A DNA stretch of 64,000 nucleotides from Flaccisagitta enflata (taxonomy: Eukaryota > Chaetognatha > Sagittoidea > Aphragmophora), in NCBI GenBank assembly GCA_965153355.1, contig OZ231127.1, positions 20,584,001-20,648,000 of the forward strand. The letters are read 5' to 3'. The notes beneath the pieces are model-generated. The model searched no databases. It saw only the letters and a program-made list of their open reading frames with translations, and was not told where the DNA came from. Numbering within the stretch: the stretch's first letter is position 1; each line of letters opens with the position of its first letter. Positions 41,266 to 52,257 of this stretch are shown here, one piece after another. A program made the position numbers and the translations under genes.

Positions 41266-41435
41266 GTGCTACGGATACTTCACCATATGTCGGTCCATCA
41301 GTAGGTCGTCAGTTATTTTTCCCTGTTACACGCCGTTTTTTGAGCATACGGCTCCCGCCCAGACGCCCCAACGACCTTCTCCAGCACCCGCCACCCTGCA
41401 CCGACCCAGTAAGCCGTGTATCCGGCCTTGTTACA
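41266..41435 (+). repeat. Type A hairpin repeat lacking its start
   Basis: GTGCTACGGATACTTCACCA, GTCGGTCCATCAG array, GACCTTCTCCAGCACCCGCC, then AAGCCGTGTATCCGGCCTTG. Confidence 0.6.
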
Positions 41436-41462
41436 TCATTGCAGGGGTATAGGGGATTAACA

Positions 41463-41657
<195 letters not shown>

Positions 41658-41995
41658 CACTCATTATCTCTCCTTCTGCCATGGACGCTTTTGCTCTATT
41701 TATGACTTATTTCAATATGAATTTAACTCAATTCATTATTGATTCGACTCAATTCATTTCTCATGTGACTCAATTCAACACAAACGTGATAATTTAGTAT
41801 ACATGATACATCTTGTCATTTATTGTGATATTCATCATTTTTTCATTTTTCCGCTGGTTTCAGTTCATTTCTGAAGAGTTTTTTATGAAACGCGTCAAAT
41901 GACTGTGTCTCTTTCTGCTTCATCAATAATTGGATATATTTGTGCATCAATTTTCATTACAATTTCCGCAACACTGAACAACGGTCTTGATTTTT

Positions 41996-42111
<116 letters not shown>

Positions 42112-42132
42112 TGTACTGAAATCTATTAAGAA

Positions 42133-42713
42133 CATTAAAATCAGAACTCACAAGTAGTTCTTATTGTGTTGTCTTGCTTCAACGAATACTTTTGGTCTGA
42201 AATTAGATTTGTTAGTAAACCATTTTTCTTTGGAATTTTCCTCTTCAGTCTATTGAACTGTAATTTCAAAGTATTTAATCTTAATTGACTGCAGATTTGA
42301 AATCTGCAAAAAAAACTGTTAATTGAAAGTGCTTTCTTTTTTTCAATTTTCCAACTAGAAGGTGCTCAAAATAAGTGTCAAAGTTTGCAAAACTTACCTT
42401 TCTCTTTTATTTATATGTAAAGTCGCCGAACTTACCTTTTTTTTATATCTTTAAGATGAATTTTGACTATGATCCCGAAGGAATATTGAAAAAAGGAAAG
42501 CACTTTCAATTAACAATTTTTTCTGCAGATTTCAAATCTGCAGTCAAAACAGAGATTTAAGCACTTTGAAATTTTTGGTTTCCCACAGGCTGAAGGAAAA
42601 TTCAAGGTAAGGCGCGGACAGCAAGATGCTAATTTTTCAGACCAAAATTGATGCCATTAGAAGCCCAAGACAGCCCCACAACAAGAACTACTTGTAGAAT
42701 TCTGATTTTATTG
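42133..42713. mobile_element. Fold-back MITE
   Basis: ATTAAAATCAGAACTCACAA and GTAGTTCTTATTGTG at the left mirror CAACAAGAACTACTTGTAGA and ATTCTGATTTTAT at the right. Inner mirrored blocks include GCAGATTTGAAATCTGCA, itself palindromic, once in each arm. No coding sequence. Confidence 0.7.
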
Positions 42714-42719
42714 CTTTTA

Positions 42720-43215
42720 GTCATTTAGGTACAAGCTAATATATATATATATATATACACATATATTTCAATGTACGTGTATAAATAGATATACATAAAT
42801 ATATATATATGGGAGTACGTGTGTGTGTGGGCATGAGGGAGAAGAAAATACGACCCAATGCCAAGACATGCGATAATGGAAAGAAAATGGGAAAAAAGAA
42901 ATTTTCTGTTTTTTTACAAAATATATCATAACTTTTTTTTGGAATACAAATTCACATAGATTTTTTCACTAATTCACTCGTGATAACATAGGTAATGACT
43001 AGAATAAGTCAAATTTGGCACAAAAAAAAAAAACTTCAATTTTCACCTCTCATGAATAGCTAACATCACCAGATTGTTCACGATGTCATACATGGACTTT
43101 TTGATTGGTGAAAACAAATGGGACAGTCCAGATTCTCCATTTTGAAGTTTAGTCACTGGTAAATTGAGACAGAGAGAGATACAATGAGACACGAAAAATG
43201 ATGCGGATAGTGATC
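42720..43215. other. No convincing gene
   Basis: Short TA and TG runs, otherwise AT-rich sequence without features. Confidence 0.4.
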
Positions 43216-43231
43216 ATGAGGATGAACAATT

Positions 43232-43332
<101 letters not shown>

Positions 43333-43439
43333 AATGTTGATGATGATGATACAAAGATTTTTTGATGAGGGCGACAGAATTTGAAAGAAGGCCAGGGTAG
43401 GTCTTTTGAGTGAACGTATTTAATGAAGGTTGAAACAAA

Positions 43440-43512
43440 TGTTTACGGGACAGACCAACAAACCGACAGACGGACATACGTGGCTTAAAGATGCGTGGAC
43501 GCATGTAAAAAG
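43440..43512 (-). repeat. Type F-like hairpin end
   Basis: GACAGACGGACATACGTGGC, then AAAGATGCGTGGACGCATGT and AAAAA. The stem ATGCGT/ACGCAT is perfect and the TAAAA follows as in the other families. Confidence 0.55.
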
Positions 43513-43589
43513 ATAGACAGACATGACGGAACTTTTAAGAAAAAAAATCCAAAACCACAAGTACGAGGATACATATTAAAACTACTTCA

Positions 43590-43860
43590 TCACGAATCAC
43601 GGTCATCTTCATCGGCATCTCCCAGTTTTCAATCCTCCCGATCCCGAACCAAGGCCAGGCGAGTGTAGGTTAGGAACCATAAATCTGTCATCATCGTCGT
43701 CATTATCGTCATCGTCGTCATTATCATGGTCGTCGCTTCGCATCTCCCACCACAAACGTTTCAACTGCATCGTGCTCTTGTTCGCCTTGTTCTATTTCTA
43801 GCGCCACTCGACGCCCCTGCCCCTTACTCTCCTGGTCTCTCACTGATGGGGGATTCATAT
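43590..43860 (-). other. CpG-rich island with short open frames
   Basis: Unlike its surroundings this stretch is rich in CG. On the minus strand an ATG at 43858 opens 44 codons (MNPPSVRDQESKGQGRRVAL, then EIEQGEQEHDAVETFVVGDA) to a stop at 43724. An overlapping frame continues with an Asp-rich run. It might be a first exon and promoter, or simply trinucleotide-rich DNA. Confidence 0.22.
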
Positions 43861-43893
43861 TGGACTTTTTCTTGTAATCGAGTCTGTTGATGC

Positions 43894-44031
43894 ATGAAAC
43901 ATAGCCAACTTGGCTTTTTCAGCGGGAAGCTTGAAAATTTGCAAGGGAGAATTTTATGTCATAAAGAACATGAATATGGCAGGTACATGAAATGGGCACC
44001 AAAAAAATGTTATCACGAGAAAAAGAAATGA
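43894..44031 (+). CDS. Possible small protein (45 aa) or exon
   Basis: An ATG opens 45 codons to TGA. The peptide is polar and basic: MKHSQLGFFSGKLENLQGRI, then LCHKEHEYGRYMKWAPKKCY and HEKKK. A pyrimidine tract ending TTTTTCAG lies within it at 43914-43921, so an alternative is that only the part after it is an exon. Another stop lies two codons before the ATG. No family recognised. Confidence 0.25.
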   Translation: MKHSQLGFFSGKLENLQGRILCHKEHEYGRYMKWAPKKCYHEKKK

Positions 44032-44318
44032 GTACCTAAGTTGATTGCTATACTAAAGTTTTGACATACAATAAGGATTGAAAGAGTCAACAGATATTAG
44101 AAATGAATAAAACCGAAGGAGGATCTCAGGTAAGCTGGGAAGAGAATTTCATGAATGAATTTCGATTATGGTTGTGAAGATGTAAAGAATATTTGAACGT
44201 TGGAATCCAGTTCGGGCATCGGGCATCGCCAACCATCAAACACTGCGGCTTTTGAGGCTCTGTCATCGTCATTTATCATCATATTCAGCTTTAAATGGGA
44301 TTGATAGAGGTAAAGATA

Positions 44319-44907
44319 CAGGGTGTATCATGCCAAATTAGATATAAGAAAACGATGGCATTCTGCTTCTAAAAGTGCAAAAATATATCTGAAAAAAGAT
44401 TCAAAGAGCATACAAGCTCCGGTTTTTTGTGTAAAAATTTTATAAGTCTGGGTCAAATATTCTAGCCACAACATTAATTTGAAGTGAACTGAGCATTTAG
44501 AAGAGAAGCTTTTTGGATATGATTGTGATGCTGAAAGCTTTTCTTTGAATTGCTCTCATTTGTAAACGGCTTGAGCCACATTTGCCAGATTGGTCTCAAA
44601 TTAAAGGAAATTTGATAAGCTCTAATTTGGGACCAATCTGGCATCTGTAACTAAAGTCGTTTAGAAATGAGAGCAATTAAAAAGAAAACTTTCAGAAGCA
44701 AAATCATGTTCAAAGTGCTTCTCCCCTAAATGCTCAATTTATTTCAAAATGATATTGTGGCTACAATATTTGACCCAGACCCATGAAATTTTTACACAAA
44801 AAACCGGAGCTCATGTGCTCTTTGAATTTTTTTTCAAAGTTTTGTTTGCATTTTTAGAAGCAGAATGCCATCGTTTTCTTATATCTAATTTGGCATGATA
44901 CACCCTG
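44319..44907. mobile_element. Large fold-back MITE, TA-flanked, nearly perfect palindrome
   Basis: CAGGGTGTATCATGCCAAAT at the left is exactly mirrored at the right, and the arms match with scattered changes for about 290 bp each, meeting near 44612. TA lies outside both ends. The interior again carries the shared block (AACGGCTTGAGCCACATTTG and its inverse). Confidence 0.9.
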
Positions 44908-45040
44908 TAGGTCTCATAGAGCTCAGGATAGGGCTAGGGGCATACAGCTCGGGATAGTTCTAAGAATAAAAAACGCAAGGCGCATCGTCTTGGCCCGTGT
45001 ATCTGGCTTTGTTGAGAGGCTGTCTGTCAGTCAGTCAGTG

Positions 45041-45955
45041 CACTAAGGGCCACGGATTGCGCTAGATGGCTCCTTGGGTATTTGGGTGAAAATTTTCATC
45101 TCTGCTATATGGCTCAAACTAAGTAGAATGGTCATGGTAGCATTTGAGCATATTTTACCGGTCATATGACAGGGTTTATGGCAATTTAGAGTAAAAAATG
45201 CTAAATTTCAAGAAAAATCAATGAATTTTTTTGGATTATCTGTTAAGATTACAAAAAACTTATGATATCTTCAATATTGGATTAGATTCTTTCATTAATG
45301 TTTAAATGTCTGGAAAATTTTTTTACATTATTAGCACTTTTTAATCAGTCTATTATAACGACATATTTGACCTAATTTGCATGGTTTTATTACCCTATAA
45401 ATATAAAAAATCGCACAAGGACGCAAAATGAGCGACCTATGCCAAAATGAAGTTCAAGGGGTCCTGTATCCAGAATGCTATGGCTCAAGCGGGCCTTCGA
45501 CGTCCAAATTTGCGATTTTCTTGGCCTAAGATGGACAAGTAGTTATGTGGATGAAAGTAAAAATCTATATTTGATTGGAAGAAAAATGAGCAAAATGAGC
45601 TAAATGAGCAAAAAAATGATTCTTTTTTTAGCACCTTACTAAGGAATCTTTTTGTGCAAAGAAAAAAATTTAATTGATTTGGTCAAAACATTAGACAATC
45701 TAAATACCAAATGTAAGTGAGTTTAGCAGTATTTTTCACTTAATTTTCTAAAATTTCTCTTCTTTTGTACCCTAAATTCATAGAGCTCTTAATCCAATAG
45801 AAATGAGTCAATATTGGATATAAATAGTTTCATAACATCTGAAAATATAAAAAAAAATGTTTTTCACTCTGTATATTTCAAAAGGAACAATGTAATGGAA
45901 AAGATGTAATGTTAATCCCCAATGAGCCACCTAGCGCACAATGCAGCCCACAGTG
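45041..45955. mobile_element. Non-autonomous TIR element (915 bp)
   Basis: The left end CACTAAGGGCCACGGATTGC, then GCTAGATGGCTC, mirrors the right end (GAGCCACCTAGCGCACAATG, then CAGCCCACAGTG). A partial copy lies at 50772-51298. No convincing target duplication. No coding sequence. Confidence 0.65.
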
Positions 45956-46718
45956 CGGTGGGTCAAACCATAACGCTCGAGTTGAAAGTTACTGAAATCG
46001 ACCAAAATCATTTGAAATAACTCAGAACATTTTGAAGTTATGTCGGGGTGCAAACGAAGGCAAAGTTTCGGTTTCACACTCTTTCTAAACTGTATTAATG
46101 ACCAGATTATAATTTCCTTGAATATAATTTATAGTTTTATAGATAAGAATAATCTAATTAGTAGAAAAAAACTAGTATGATAAAGGCATTGCTTTGTTTT
46201 ATTGATAAAGACAAAAAATGATCACTTAAAGTAATAGCTTCTTTCAAAAGGATAAAGCAAAAATTCAAAACCTATAAAGGGAAAATTCTAAGACTTAAAC
46301 AAATTCAACAATTTTGCATTTCTGAGAACATAGCCCTCATCTTATATGTCATTGAAATCAGGCCATGTTTTTGAAAATGAAAAATTTTACATTTTGAAAG
46401 AGTCTTAGAATTTTCCCTAAGACAAGTTAAGTTGCAAAATCAAATTTTTTTTAGAATTCCTTCATTTTTTGGCCCCTTTTTGCTCTCTCAGCACTCTTTT
46501 CTTATTTACCAATGCTTTTCTATGCAAAACTAGAATAAATGAAATTTAATAATTATATTCTTTGATGAAAAAAATCTAAATTAGTAAAATTCAAAATATT
46601 GAAAAAATTTGTTCGACTCTCGAAATATGGTCTTCGTTTGCACCTCGACTTATGATGATTCAATATGCGGAGGGCAACATGGGAGAATTGATGATGAGTT
46701 ACAGATGGCAGAATGTAA
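45956..46718. other. No gene seen; 3' flank of the minus-strand gene
   Basis: AT-rich sequence containing a short mirrored pair (AGGGAAAATTCTAAGACTTA near 46278 against AGAGTCTTAGAATTTTCCCT near 46400), so a small inverted-repeat element of about 140 bp is likely. Confidence 0.4.
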
Positions 46719-46724
46719 TTTATT
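46719..46724 (-). promoter_or_regulatory. AATAAA polyadenylation signal
   Basis: A canonical hexamer on the minus strand 111 bp after the stop codon of the three-exon gene, a plausible distance for its 3' end. Confidence 0.5.
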
Positions 46725-46834
46725 TGCATTTAACAAATTTGAAGAAAAGTGTGAAGGCTTCGCTTCTGCGCTTGACCTTGAATGGCCTCCATTTGTGACC
46801 GACTTTCAGCCCGATTTTCAAATCAACTTTATCG

Positions 46835-48056
46835 TCACTCTGTGAAAAGACTGTATTTCCGTTTTTTCTTTGTTTTACTTGCACGATCCGATTCGCTGTC
46901 ACTCTCGCTGTTGTGAATCTCATTTCCACTTTCACTGTCGCTGTCACTCTCACCATCATCAGGGTTCTTGGGTGGGTTGGTTTTCTCGGGAAGCTTAAGT
47001 ATATGCTGGTAGTCGCACTCTCGGAGTTTGATTCGGAATCGCATATTGGACCGATCGTCGAAACATCTCAAGTAATACTTCTTTACTTGGTCTAATCTGA
47101 GATCGATCCATCCTGATCCTTTGTCCTTACATATGACAAGTAAGACAGTGTGCTGAAAAAGTCTTATTGAGGCTACTTCCTCCAGGACTATCTCAAAGTT
47201 TGTCAACTTGCTGCATCCAGATGGAAAGCCGATGAATAATTTCCACTCTGTTTCAAGGTCCCCGTCCTCAGACTTCTCCAATTTTAGTTTCATCGAGAGG
47301 CAAGGTAATTTGGGGCGACGTTGCGAGATGAACTTATCGCTTGTCGCAGAATTTGAGCCAGGTTCCATTTTGGGAATAACAACTTCATTTTCAAAAATCC
47401 ACGCCTGAGAAGATGGGTCTACAACTTCACAAACATTAGGTATTATCGTGGAAAAATTCTCCGCGTAGGTGCGGATCTCCTTGCGAGCATTTTCGGCCAT
47501 TTCGCCCAGTTTATCTAAATTCGACTGTTGATCGATGAAACGGTTGAGCATGGGGGCATCAACTTGCTTAGTGACACATTCAATGAGGGCGGGCGAGTCG
47601 CGGATGAACGTCTGGAGATGCTTGGTATTCGCCGCGTGAAGCTTTTTCAGCGAACTGACTTTTGTCTCGAGCCTACATGGGAACACGGGGTATTTGATAA
47701 AGATCGGAATGTTACAGAATCACCAACCTACCTATTCTGTAATTCACCTTTCATACATTTTCATTGATGAGGTGAGGAGGCCAGAGGTGGTAGGCAAGTA
47801 GCTCCAAACAAACGTACCTTTCGGTCATTTCCCGTTGAATTTCCTCAATACGTTGTTTTGCTTTCTTTTCCCACTCCTCGATGCGTTTCATGCCGTTTTC
47901 ATAATCGACGAAGGCTTCTATCGCCATCTTCTCCTCGTTGAGCGTCTCCCATCGCATTTTCAAGTGATCATGTGCCTTCATCATAACTTCCTGCGTTATA
48001 AAGTGAATCAAGTCTTGTTATCTCGGTTCACACCATATCACGTCGATAATTGCCCG

Positions 48057-48142
<86 letters not shown>

Positions 48143-48270
48143 TATGTTACAGCCTTATGTAGTATTTAACTCGATATTAACGAGCCCAGACCGACCGATC
48201 TCCGCGTCTGAATGATATTCCGTCGCGGACAAAAGTCTTTCAGAAGCTCATGAATTTGGTCCATTTCCAT
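46835..48270 (-). CDS. Complete three-exon gene: coiled-coil, acidic-tail protein of unknown family (361 aa)
   Basis: Exon 1 is 48196-48270 (ATG at 48270; a second in-frame ATG two codons on has the better context), exon 2 is 47818-47990, exon 3 is 46835-47672. Both introns are GT-AG. The second has a strong donor (GAAAG then GTACGT) and splits an Arg codon; the first has a weak donor (TCG then GTCGGT) but keeps phase 0. Total 1086 nt. Residues about 26-110 form a long charged helix, likely coiled coil (EEWEKKAKQRIEEIQREMTE). Residues about 190-320 look like a compact beta-rich domain (EWKLFIGFPSGCSKLTNFEI, SGWIDLRLDQVKKYYLRCFD). The end is Ser/Asp/Glu-rich (about 321-347) and then KTKKKRK, a possible nuclear signal. 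I recognise no family. A (GA)n tract fills intron 1. It is likely a nuclear host protein. Confidence 0.75.
48060..48139. repeat. (GA)n microsatellite in an intron
   Basis: About 40 GA dinucleotides within intron 1 of the three-exon gene. Confidence 0.95.
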
Positions 48271-48352
48271 TCAATAATGGCAATACAGTGATATCTCAAA
48301 GGTACAATAAAAGTGAATGTTTTCGGTATTAGACTCATCCCCTTTTGTCCAG

Positions 48353-48844
48353 CTATATCTTTTGAGACAGAAAAAATCTGTCGGTGTCATTTGACAGAGC
48401 GATCCATCCTGTTTTTAGAACGTTTTTGTCCAAATTACGCTAAATGGTTACCCACAAATGCTCCGTGGGATCACATTCCGGAATTTCAACAGGACAAAGA
48501 GCTTGTCGATGCCATTCAAACCGTCAACAATCCTGCGGAGAATATGTGTTCATTTTCAAAATGTTTTAAGGTGCTATGATTTTAAATCCCAACTAACTCT
48601 TTAGGCAGAGATTTTGAAAATTTTCCCATGTGAACAAATTGATTGATAATTTCAGGATTCCGGCCCTCAACAACCCGAAGCACGGGCAAAGTTTTTTGCA
48701 AACATCTTCGATGCAAAGACCAGATGTAAAATGCAAGCCAAGAGGCCAAAAGTGGAGCAGCTGAAAGACAATATGGATGAGGATCGTATTTCATTTTGTA
48801 TTTTAAGTATTGATCGTTTTAAGCTGGTTAAGAGCACCTTTTAA
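48353..48844 (+). CDS. Last two exons of an unknown plus-strand gene
   Basis: Exon 1 here (48353-48570) follows a good acceptor (CCCCTTTTGTCCAG), enters in phase 1 and ends AAG before GTGCTA, a mediocre donor. After an 85-bp intron ending AATTTCAG, exon 2 (48656-48844) continues in phase 0 to a TAA. The joined peptide reads ISFETEKICRCHLTERSILF, LERFCPNYAKWLPTNAPWDH, LVDAIQTVNNPAENMCSFSK, then ARAKFFANIFDAKTRCKMQA and a basic end. The VNNPAE segment recalls proteins of some DNA transposon-related families, but I cannot name one. The start of the minus-strand gene lies 83 bp away, so earlier exons would overlap that gene unless this piece is a displaced fragment. Confidence 0.5.
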
Positions 48845-48929
48845 TTTCTGTTAAAACCTGAATTTTCTTGAATTGCAATGTTAAGTGATGTGTTACTTTA
48901 AAAGTCAAAAAGTGGTGACTCAATCTTGT

Positions 48930-49102
48930 CTTTGATTACTCATGGATCAGTTATAACAGTATTCGTGATTTCTGAGCATAACAGCCCCTGCCCACCCAAA
49001 AATTTAGCCCCTGCCCAAAGACTGACTGCCCCTGCCCCTGAGTGTACTGCCCCTGCCCACCCACCAGCGACTGCTTATTGGCCGCGTATCCGGCCTTGTT
49101 TG
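48930..49102 (+). repeat. Type A hairpin repeat, 3' part
   Basis: AACAGCCCCTGCCCACCCAA is followed by further GCCCCTGCCC words and ends GGCCGCGTATCCGGCCTTGTT (read in two parts). The front hairpin is absent. Confidence 0.6.
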
Positions 49103-49103
49103 A

Positions 49104-50335
49104 ATGAGACTGATCAAAAATATTTTCTCCCAACTGTGTAAAAGATATGAGGTTTCAAAGTTGAATGGTTAAAACCCCCAAATCACCAACAACCACCTCA
49201 ACTGTAATTTGGCATTTTTCAACCAAAACTCCAATTCGCTTCTGTTTTTTTTTTCTTTGGCTATTATCATTAAGTTGCAACTCATTTGACAAAAAAAATT
49301 TGATATTTCGATTTTTATCTCCATTTCCTTAAAAAGAAATAGCTCAACGAAATGAGATTGTTCAAACACCTGAAAAACACAATTTTCACTATACTCTGAG
49401 AGATTACTGTAGCGCCATTTCTGAAGGTAACTGGAAAAAAATTTATGGGATTCCTAAAGATTTTTTCATGCTTTTTTGGATGAGACCGGCCAAGAATATT
49501 TTCTCCAAACTGTGTAATAGATATAAGCTTTCAAATTTGAATGGCTAAAACCCTAAAATCACCAACAACCACCACAACTGTACTTTGGCATTTTTCCACC
49601 AAAGTTCCAATTCACTTTTGGTTTTTTGGCTATTATCATTGAGTTGCAACATAATTTGATCAAAAAATTTGATACTTCGATTTTTATCTCCATTTCCTTG
49701 GAAGAAATAGCTCAACAAAATGAGATTATTCAAACACCTGAAATTCACAATTTTCACTGTACTTTTAGAGATCACTGTAGCGCCATTTCTGAAGGAAACT
49801 GGACAAAATTTATGAGATTCTGAAAGATTTTTATGCTTTTGAATGAGATTGGCAAAATATTTTCTCCCAACCGTGTAAAAGATATCAGCTTTTTCAAAGT
49901 TGAATGGTTAAAACCCCAAAATCCCCAACAACCACCACAACTGTAATTTGGCATTTTTCAACCAAAATTCCAATTCACTTTTGGTTTTTTGGCTATTATC
50001 ATTGAGTTACAACATAATTTGATCAAAAAATTTGACATTTTAATTTTTATCTCCATTTCCTTGGAAGAAATAGCTCAACGAAATGAGATTGTTCAAACAC
50101 CTGAAATACACAATTTTCACTGTACTTTGAGAGATCACTGTAGCGCCATTTTGAATGAAACTGGACAAAATTTATTAGATATTCTGAAAAGATCTTTTTA
50201 TGCTTTTTTGAAAGAGACCGACCAAAAATATTTTCTCCCAACAGTGTAAAAGATATGAGCTTTCAAAGTTGAATGGTTAAAACCCCAAAATCATAAAGCC
50301 ATACAACTGTAATTTTGGCATTTCAGCAAAATTCC
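49104..50335. repeat. Tandem array of about 370-bp units
   Basis: TTGAATGGTTAAAACCC recurs at 49161, 49537, 49900 and 50269, spacings of 376, 363 and 369 bp. Each unit also has CTGTAATTTGGCATTTTTC, ATTATCATTGAGTTGCAAC, GAGATTGTTCAAACACCTGA and CACTGTAGCGCCATTT. Three full units and a partial fourth. Short frames on both strands repeat with the unit and are not credible genes. Confidence 0.9.
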
Positions 50336-50771
50336 GATTTGGAATTTAGTTTTGCTTCAAAACCATCAAGTTACAACATGGTATTAAAAATTGATATTTT
50401 CAATTTTTGTCATTTTTTACGACCACCTCCATCAGGACCTGAATTTTGGCCAATTTGACCCCCTTGCCCCCACCCCATGGGGCACCCCCCTCACCCACTC
50501 ACCCCACTACCCTCTTATATGTTTTTGCTTTCCAATGAATCCAAAAAATGTGCTTATTCATCAAAAACAGGCTGGTAAAAAAAAATTTAAAGTTGACAGG
50601 TCACCACCAGCTTTGGCTCATTTTGGGGCCATTTTTTCAAGCTTTTAAGTGGTGGACTACTCACAGGACCACTTTGGGAAGCCCCCCAAGGGTATTTTCG
50701 TGTTCTACCACACCCACCCCGTGCCCAAAACTGCGGCACAGACGATCTGAGGCCTAGAGGCCATTTGGATA
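50336..50771. other. No convincing gene; C-rich stretch
   Basis: A C-rich segment (CCCCTTGCCCCCACCCCATG) near 50460-50515 and another near 50680-50740. No supported coding frame. Confidence 0.4.
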
Positions 50772-51298
50772 CACCTCAATGCCAAAATGTAGTTCAAGGG
50801 GTCCTGAATCCAGAATGCTATGGCTCAAGCGGGCCTTTGACGTCCAAATTGCGATATTCTTGGCCTAAAATGGACAAGTAATAATATGGATAAAAGCAAT
50901 AATCTATATTTGATTGGAGGAAAAATGAGCAAAATGAGCTAAATGAGCAAAAAAATGATTCTTTTTGAGCACCTTATTAAGGAATCTTATTGAACAAGAC
51001 AAAAATTTCCAAAGGTGAATTTGGTCAAAACATTGGACAATTTAAATACTAACTGAAAGAGAGTTTAGCAGTATTTTTCACTTTATTTTCTCAAATTTCT
51101 CTTCTTTTGTACTCTAAGCTCATAAAGCTCTTAATCCAATAGAAATGAGTCAGTATTGGATATAAATAGTTTCATAACATCTAAACATATGCAGAAAAAT
51201 GTTTTTCACTCTGTTTATTTCATAAGGAACAATGTTATGGAAAAAATGTAATGTTAATCCCCAACGAGCCACCTAGCGCACAATGCAGCCCACAGTGT
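50772..51298. mobile_element. Partial second copy of the 45041-45955 element
   Basis: It matches 45440-45955 almost throughout: AGTTCAAGGGGTCCTG, CTATGGCTCAAGCGGGCCTT, AAATGAGCAAAATGAGCTAA and the terminal GAGCCACCTAGCGCACAATG, CAGCCCACAGTG. The left half with the other TIR is missing. Confidence 0.75.
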
Positions 51299-51352
51299 GG
51301 CGGCGCCATCTTCCCGGCATCTGACAACCTCCAAATACGCGTAGTAACTAGT

Positions 51353-51440
51353 CAGTGAGGGCTCACAAGGCCCTCTTCCATATCTTTAGTTGGGTGTAGT
51401 GAGGGATGTTGTTCCACCTGTCATACTACTCAGTACCTTG
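51353..51440. repeat. 85-bp direct repeat, copy 1
   Basis: GTAGTAACTAGTCAGTGAGG, GCTCACAAGGCCCTCTTCCA, TAGTTGGGTGTAGTGAGGGA, TGTTGTTCCACCTGTCATAC. Copy 2 begins at 51662. Confidence 0.85.
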
Positions 51441-51447
51441 GATCAGA

Positions 51448-51579
51448 ATGTCCGGCGGTCGCATTAAGCTTGACCTCGATTCTATCCTTCAAGGGTATGG
51501 TTTCTTAACAATGTTACCCTCGGGTGATTTGTTAAATTTTGGTAACTCTGGTAACAATAATCAGCCCTTATCTATTTTG
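51448..51579 (+). CDS. Possible first coding exon between two direct repeats
   Basis: An ATG at 51448 (context CAGAATGT) opens 44 codons to a strong donor (ATTTTG then GTAAGC). The peptide is MSGGRIKLDLDSILQGYGFL, then TMLPSGDLLNFGNSGNNNQP and LSIL. No family recognised and no downstream exon found. The 85-bp repeats on both sides mean the exon could be part of a repeat element rather than a host gene. Confidence 0.3.
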
Positions 51580-51661
51580 GTAAGCATTATTGTTTTGGGT
51601 TAGACTCAGAATGGATGTTTGCTAAGTTAGTTTTGCTAAATGGAAAACTAGGAGTGATGCG

Positions 51662-51750
51662 CGTAGTAACTAGTCAGTGAGGGCTCACAAGGCCCTCTTC
51701 CATATCTTTAGTTTGGGTGTAGTGAGGGATGTTGTTCTACCTGTCATACC
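51662..51750. repeat. 85-bp direct repeat, copy 2
   Basis: Nearly identical to 51353-51440 (one added T and one C/T change). The spacing between copies is about 309 bp. Confidence 0.85.
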
Positions 51751-51879
51751 ATGAAATAGTGCGCACATCTCCCAAACTTAATGGTTCTGACAATTTTTGC
51801 CACGGACCTGCGTGCTACTGAACAAAAATGACCTAAATGAACTAAAATGACCTACAAATAAATCCCGCAATAACGGATG

Positions 51880-52035
51880 TCAAGGGACCAACACATTTTC
51901 TCCACTATAGGCGGATTTCCCTTTTTGCCAACATAGAAATTAAAAGAAATTAATGTGAAGGGACCAAGTTCTTAGATCCGTTATAGGCGGATTTCCCTTA
52001 CTCTTGGATCCGTTATAGCGGGGTTTAACTGTATT
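51880..52035. mobile_element. pogo/Tigger-like MITE fragment
   Basis: It contains TTATAGGCGGATTTCCCTT twice and ends CCGTTATAGCGGGGTTTAAC then TGTA, an end typical of pogo-type elements (CAGTTAAACCCCGC in inverse). Left end unclear. Confidence 0.45.
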
Positions 52036-52065
52036 GAAAAAGACTTAAAATGACTTAAAATAAAC

Positions 52066-52200
52066 AATAAGTCATCCAAGGATCGCACATAGTCAGCAGT
52101 ACCCGATGCCCTGCTTAGAGTGATTAGTTGAAGAAGTGGAGTGAGAGCAGGGCAGCGGCCCCAAAGGGGTGAATTTCCATACATCCTGAGATGGCATATC
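52066..52200 (-). repeat. Type D element, partial
   Basis: Tail in inverse (ATCCAAGGATCGCACATAGT, CAGTACCCGATGCCCTGC) followed by GGCAGCGGCCCCAAAGGGGT and GAATTTCCATACATCC. The second hairpin has been deleted. Confidence 0.65.
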
Positions 52201-52257
52201 TGAGGCCTGGATGGCAATTTTCCATGATATACAATGAGAATTTTGTGTTTTCTCAAT

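Noticed and set aside
46609-46845. Plus-strand frame opposite the 3' end of the three-exon gene
   Set aside because: It is the antisense of the gene's acidic tail and 3' UTR; the minus strand has consistent exons.
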